64,000 nt of DNA. It comes from UBA1952 sp965246765 (GTDB lineage Bacteria; Bacteroidota; Bacteroidia; Chitinophagales; Chitinophagaceae). Below are positions 62,750 to 64,000 of the stretch, piece by piece. Made by a program: the position numbers and the translations under genes. The notes below the pieces were generated by a model, which had not been told where the DNA came from, ran no database searches, and saw nothing but the letters and a program-made list of their open reading frames with translations. Within the stretch, counting starts at the first letter, position 1. Every line of letters begins with the position of its first letter. Location of the stretch: positions 124,001 through 188,000 of the forward strand of contig CBDFFJ010000001.1 in assembly GCA_965246765.1 (NCBI GenBank), written 5' to 3'.

Positions 62750-63536
62750 GTTGCGCCTCGCACTGAACGCAGTGACGCTATTTGTAAGCGCATCCATTCT
62801 TGAGATGACCCTGCATGAAGGCGGGCATTTCCTCGCAGGCATCCTGATGCACATGCAGCCGGTGCTGCATCATAACTATGTAAGCAGTGCATCGGACGGC
62901 GATACGCCAAACGCCGGTATCTGGTTCGCCGCTGCCGGGCCGGTTGCGAGCCTGCTGTTGGGTATCATCACCTTACTTGTGCTGCGAACAGGGCGTCCGC
63001 AAGGGTTCACAAGATTGTTTCTCTGGTATTTCTCCGTCTCAGGCTTCATCGGATTTTGGGGTTACCTTATGATAGCACCTTTCTTTAGCTACGGAGATAC
63101 TGGCTACATCCTGCGCGCGCTTAATTGCCCGATGTGGCTTATCGTTCTTCTGGCAGTGGTCGGGCTGGCGATGCTTGCGGTTAGTGTCCGCTTACTGGCC
63201 CCGTTTGCCGTGTCGCTTATGAATACGCAGACAAGCGGGGATAAGGCCGAGCGGAAAAAGTTTGTATTCGGCATTACGGAGCTTACCCTTTATATCGGCA
63301 TTCCAATCATCGCGCTGCTCAACTTGCCTACACCCACGTTCCTGAGCATTCTTGCGCCGCTGATGAGCCCCTGGTCTTTGCTCTACGCTTATGGGTACTA
63401 CCTGAAGGGAAAGCCTTACGATGGGATGTACGATGAGGGCGAGCGTATCAGGGGTAAGATGCCTGTTATATGGTTTGTATTGCTTGGGATTGCCGTGATT
63501 GTGAACAGGCTGCTGGTGATGGGCTTTGCAGGATGA
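62742..63536 (+). CDS. M50-type membrane metalloprotease-like protein
   Basis: 264 residues from ATG 62742 (chosen over an upstream in-frame Met, which would overlap the toxin stump further). About six membrane helices. The zinc motif HExxH is present as TLHEGGHFLAG in helix one, and a FAAAGPVASLLLG segment follows, as in site-2 protease relatives. The NPDG-type second metal motif is not visible, so it may be a divergent or inactive member. Overlaps the toxin remnant by 8 nt. Confidence 0.75.
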   Translation: MNKLRLALNAVTLFVSASILEMTLHEGGHFLAGILMHMQPVLHHNYVSSASDGDTPNAGIWFAAAGPVASLLLGIITLLVLRTGRPQGFTRLFLWYFSVSGFIGFWGYLMIAPFFSYGDTGYILRALNCPMWLIVLLAVVGLAMLAVSVRLLAPFAVSLMNTQTSGDKAERKKFVFGITELTLYIGIPIIALLNLPTPTFLSILAPLMSPWSLLYAYGYYLKGKPYDGMYDEGERIRGKMPVIWFVLLGIAVIVNRLLVMGFAG

Positions 63537-63586
63537 TGCAATAGATACTCATAGCCACCGTTAAGTCCTGAAATAATCCAAGACTC

Positions 63587-63985
63587 ATGAAGCGCATATT
63601 CACCGTCGTTCTCGCATCCCTGCTATCTGCGCTGCTATTCATGCAGTGCAAAAAGGACGACCCGAATGCAATCTTCAACGCCAGCTTTTACACGCCCGAT
63701 GCAACCGGCAAGCTCTCGCTGTACATTGATGGCGCTTACAAGGGCGTATTGCCTTATTTCGCGAAAGAGCCAACATGCGGCGCTCAGAATGGAGACGGCC
63801 AACTGCCGCTTACGATGCAGCTAAAATCCGGCGAGTATGGGATTGTTGGGAAGGACAGCCTGAACAGAATAGTTTCTTCGGGGACCATTAGAATCAGCAC
63901 GAGCACGAATGGAGCTTCCGGCGGTATTGGCGGGCAGAGCCTTTCCAACAATGGCGACTGCGTTGTTGTCGGGCTGTTTGAATAG
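63587..63985 (+). CDS. small lipoprotein
   Basis: 132 residues. Lipobox SALLFMQCKKDDP (Cys about 22). The mature part has a beta domain (GKLSLYIDGAYKGVLPYF; SGEYGIVGKDSLNRIVSSG), like small Bacteroidota lipoproteins of unknown function. Cys pair (EPTCG, GDCVVVG) may form a disulfide. Ends 15 bp before the window end. Confidence 0.7.
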   Translation: MKRIFTVVLASLLSALLFMQCKKDDPNAIFNASFYTPDATGKLSLYIDGAYKGVLPYFAKEPTCGAQNGDGQLPLTMQLKSGEYGIVGKDSLNRIVSSGTIRISTSTNGASGGIGGQSLSNNGDCVVVGLFE

Positions 63986-64000
63986 ATTGCAGAATCGCAA

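Overview
The window is chromosomal DNA of a Bacteroidota bacterium, most likely in or near Chitinophagaceae. It carries sprA (the type IX secretion translocon) directly after ruvA, proteins with T9SS C-terminal sorting domains, many short lipoproteins and beta-barrel proteins, promoters of the Bacteroidota TAnnTTTG type, and a tRNA-Asp typical of the phylum. By eye the core DNA is GC-rich, while about 26.5-28.4 kb and about 31.4-36.4 kb are clearly more AT-rich.

Layout. 0.1-29.9 kb is host backbone: an acetyltransferase, a frameshifted T9SS cargo adhesin, a free-standing B12-binding subunit and a crotonase, a PorG-like barrel, ruvA, the 2504-residue sprA, a leftward group (YXWGXW protein, membrane protein, LTA-synthase-like sulfatase, DinB/YfiT protein, DUF3298-type lipoprotein, SPFH protein), a PEGA protein, a second T9SS cargo, a striking 21-bp tandem repeat array (26.2-26.4 kb), two small secreted paralogues, and a membrane protein/histidine kinase/response regulator operon.

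At 29.96 kb a tRNA-Asp is followed by a tyrosine recombinase and an accessory element that runs to about 60.3 kb (the right end is not resolved). Its left arm carries an AAA+ ATPase/subtilase pair resembling the IetAS anti-phage system and two small conserved genes. Its body is a single leftward run of about 25 genes (59.7 to 36.6 kb): membrane proteins, a transglutaminase-fold protein, two tandem beta-sandwich paralogues plus a third structural candidate, a coiled-coil protein, three spike-like proteins, three lysozyme/transglycosylase-like proteins (one without its catalytic Glu), a histone-like basic protein, a JAB/N6-methyltransferase fusion, a 1651-residue SNF2-type helicase and a RecA-like ATPase. 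No terminase, portal, head protease, tail tube or tape-measure gene is recognisable, and no conjugation machinery either. My leading hypothesis is an integrated, tailless (jelly-roll?) virus or another undescribed particle-forming element. Many of its proteins share a short [L/M]-x-G-[L/F]-G motif that fits the adenovirus-protease cleavage consensus (M/I/L)xGx-G, and the transglutaminase/papain-fold protein carries four copies of it, so proteolytic maturation is a testable idea. A 10-bp phased repeat array lies at the head of this operon.

After about 60.3 kb come small secreted or barrel proteins, an AbiEi-type antitoxin with only a 44-residue stump of its AbiEii toxin, an M50-type membrane protease and a lipoprotein. 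Functions rest on motif recognition only; no database search was run.
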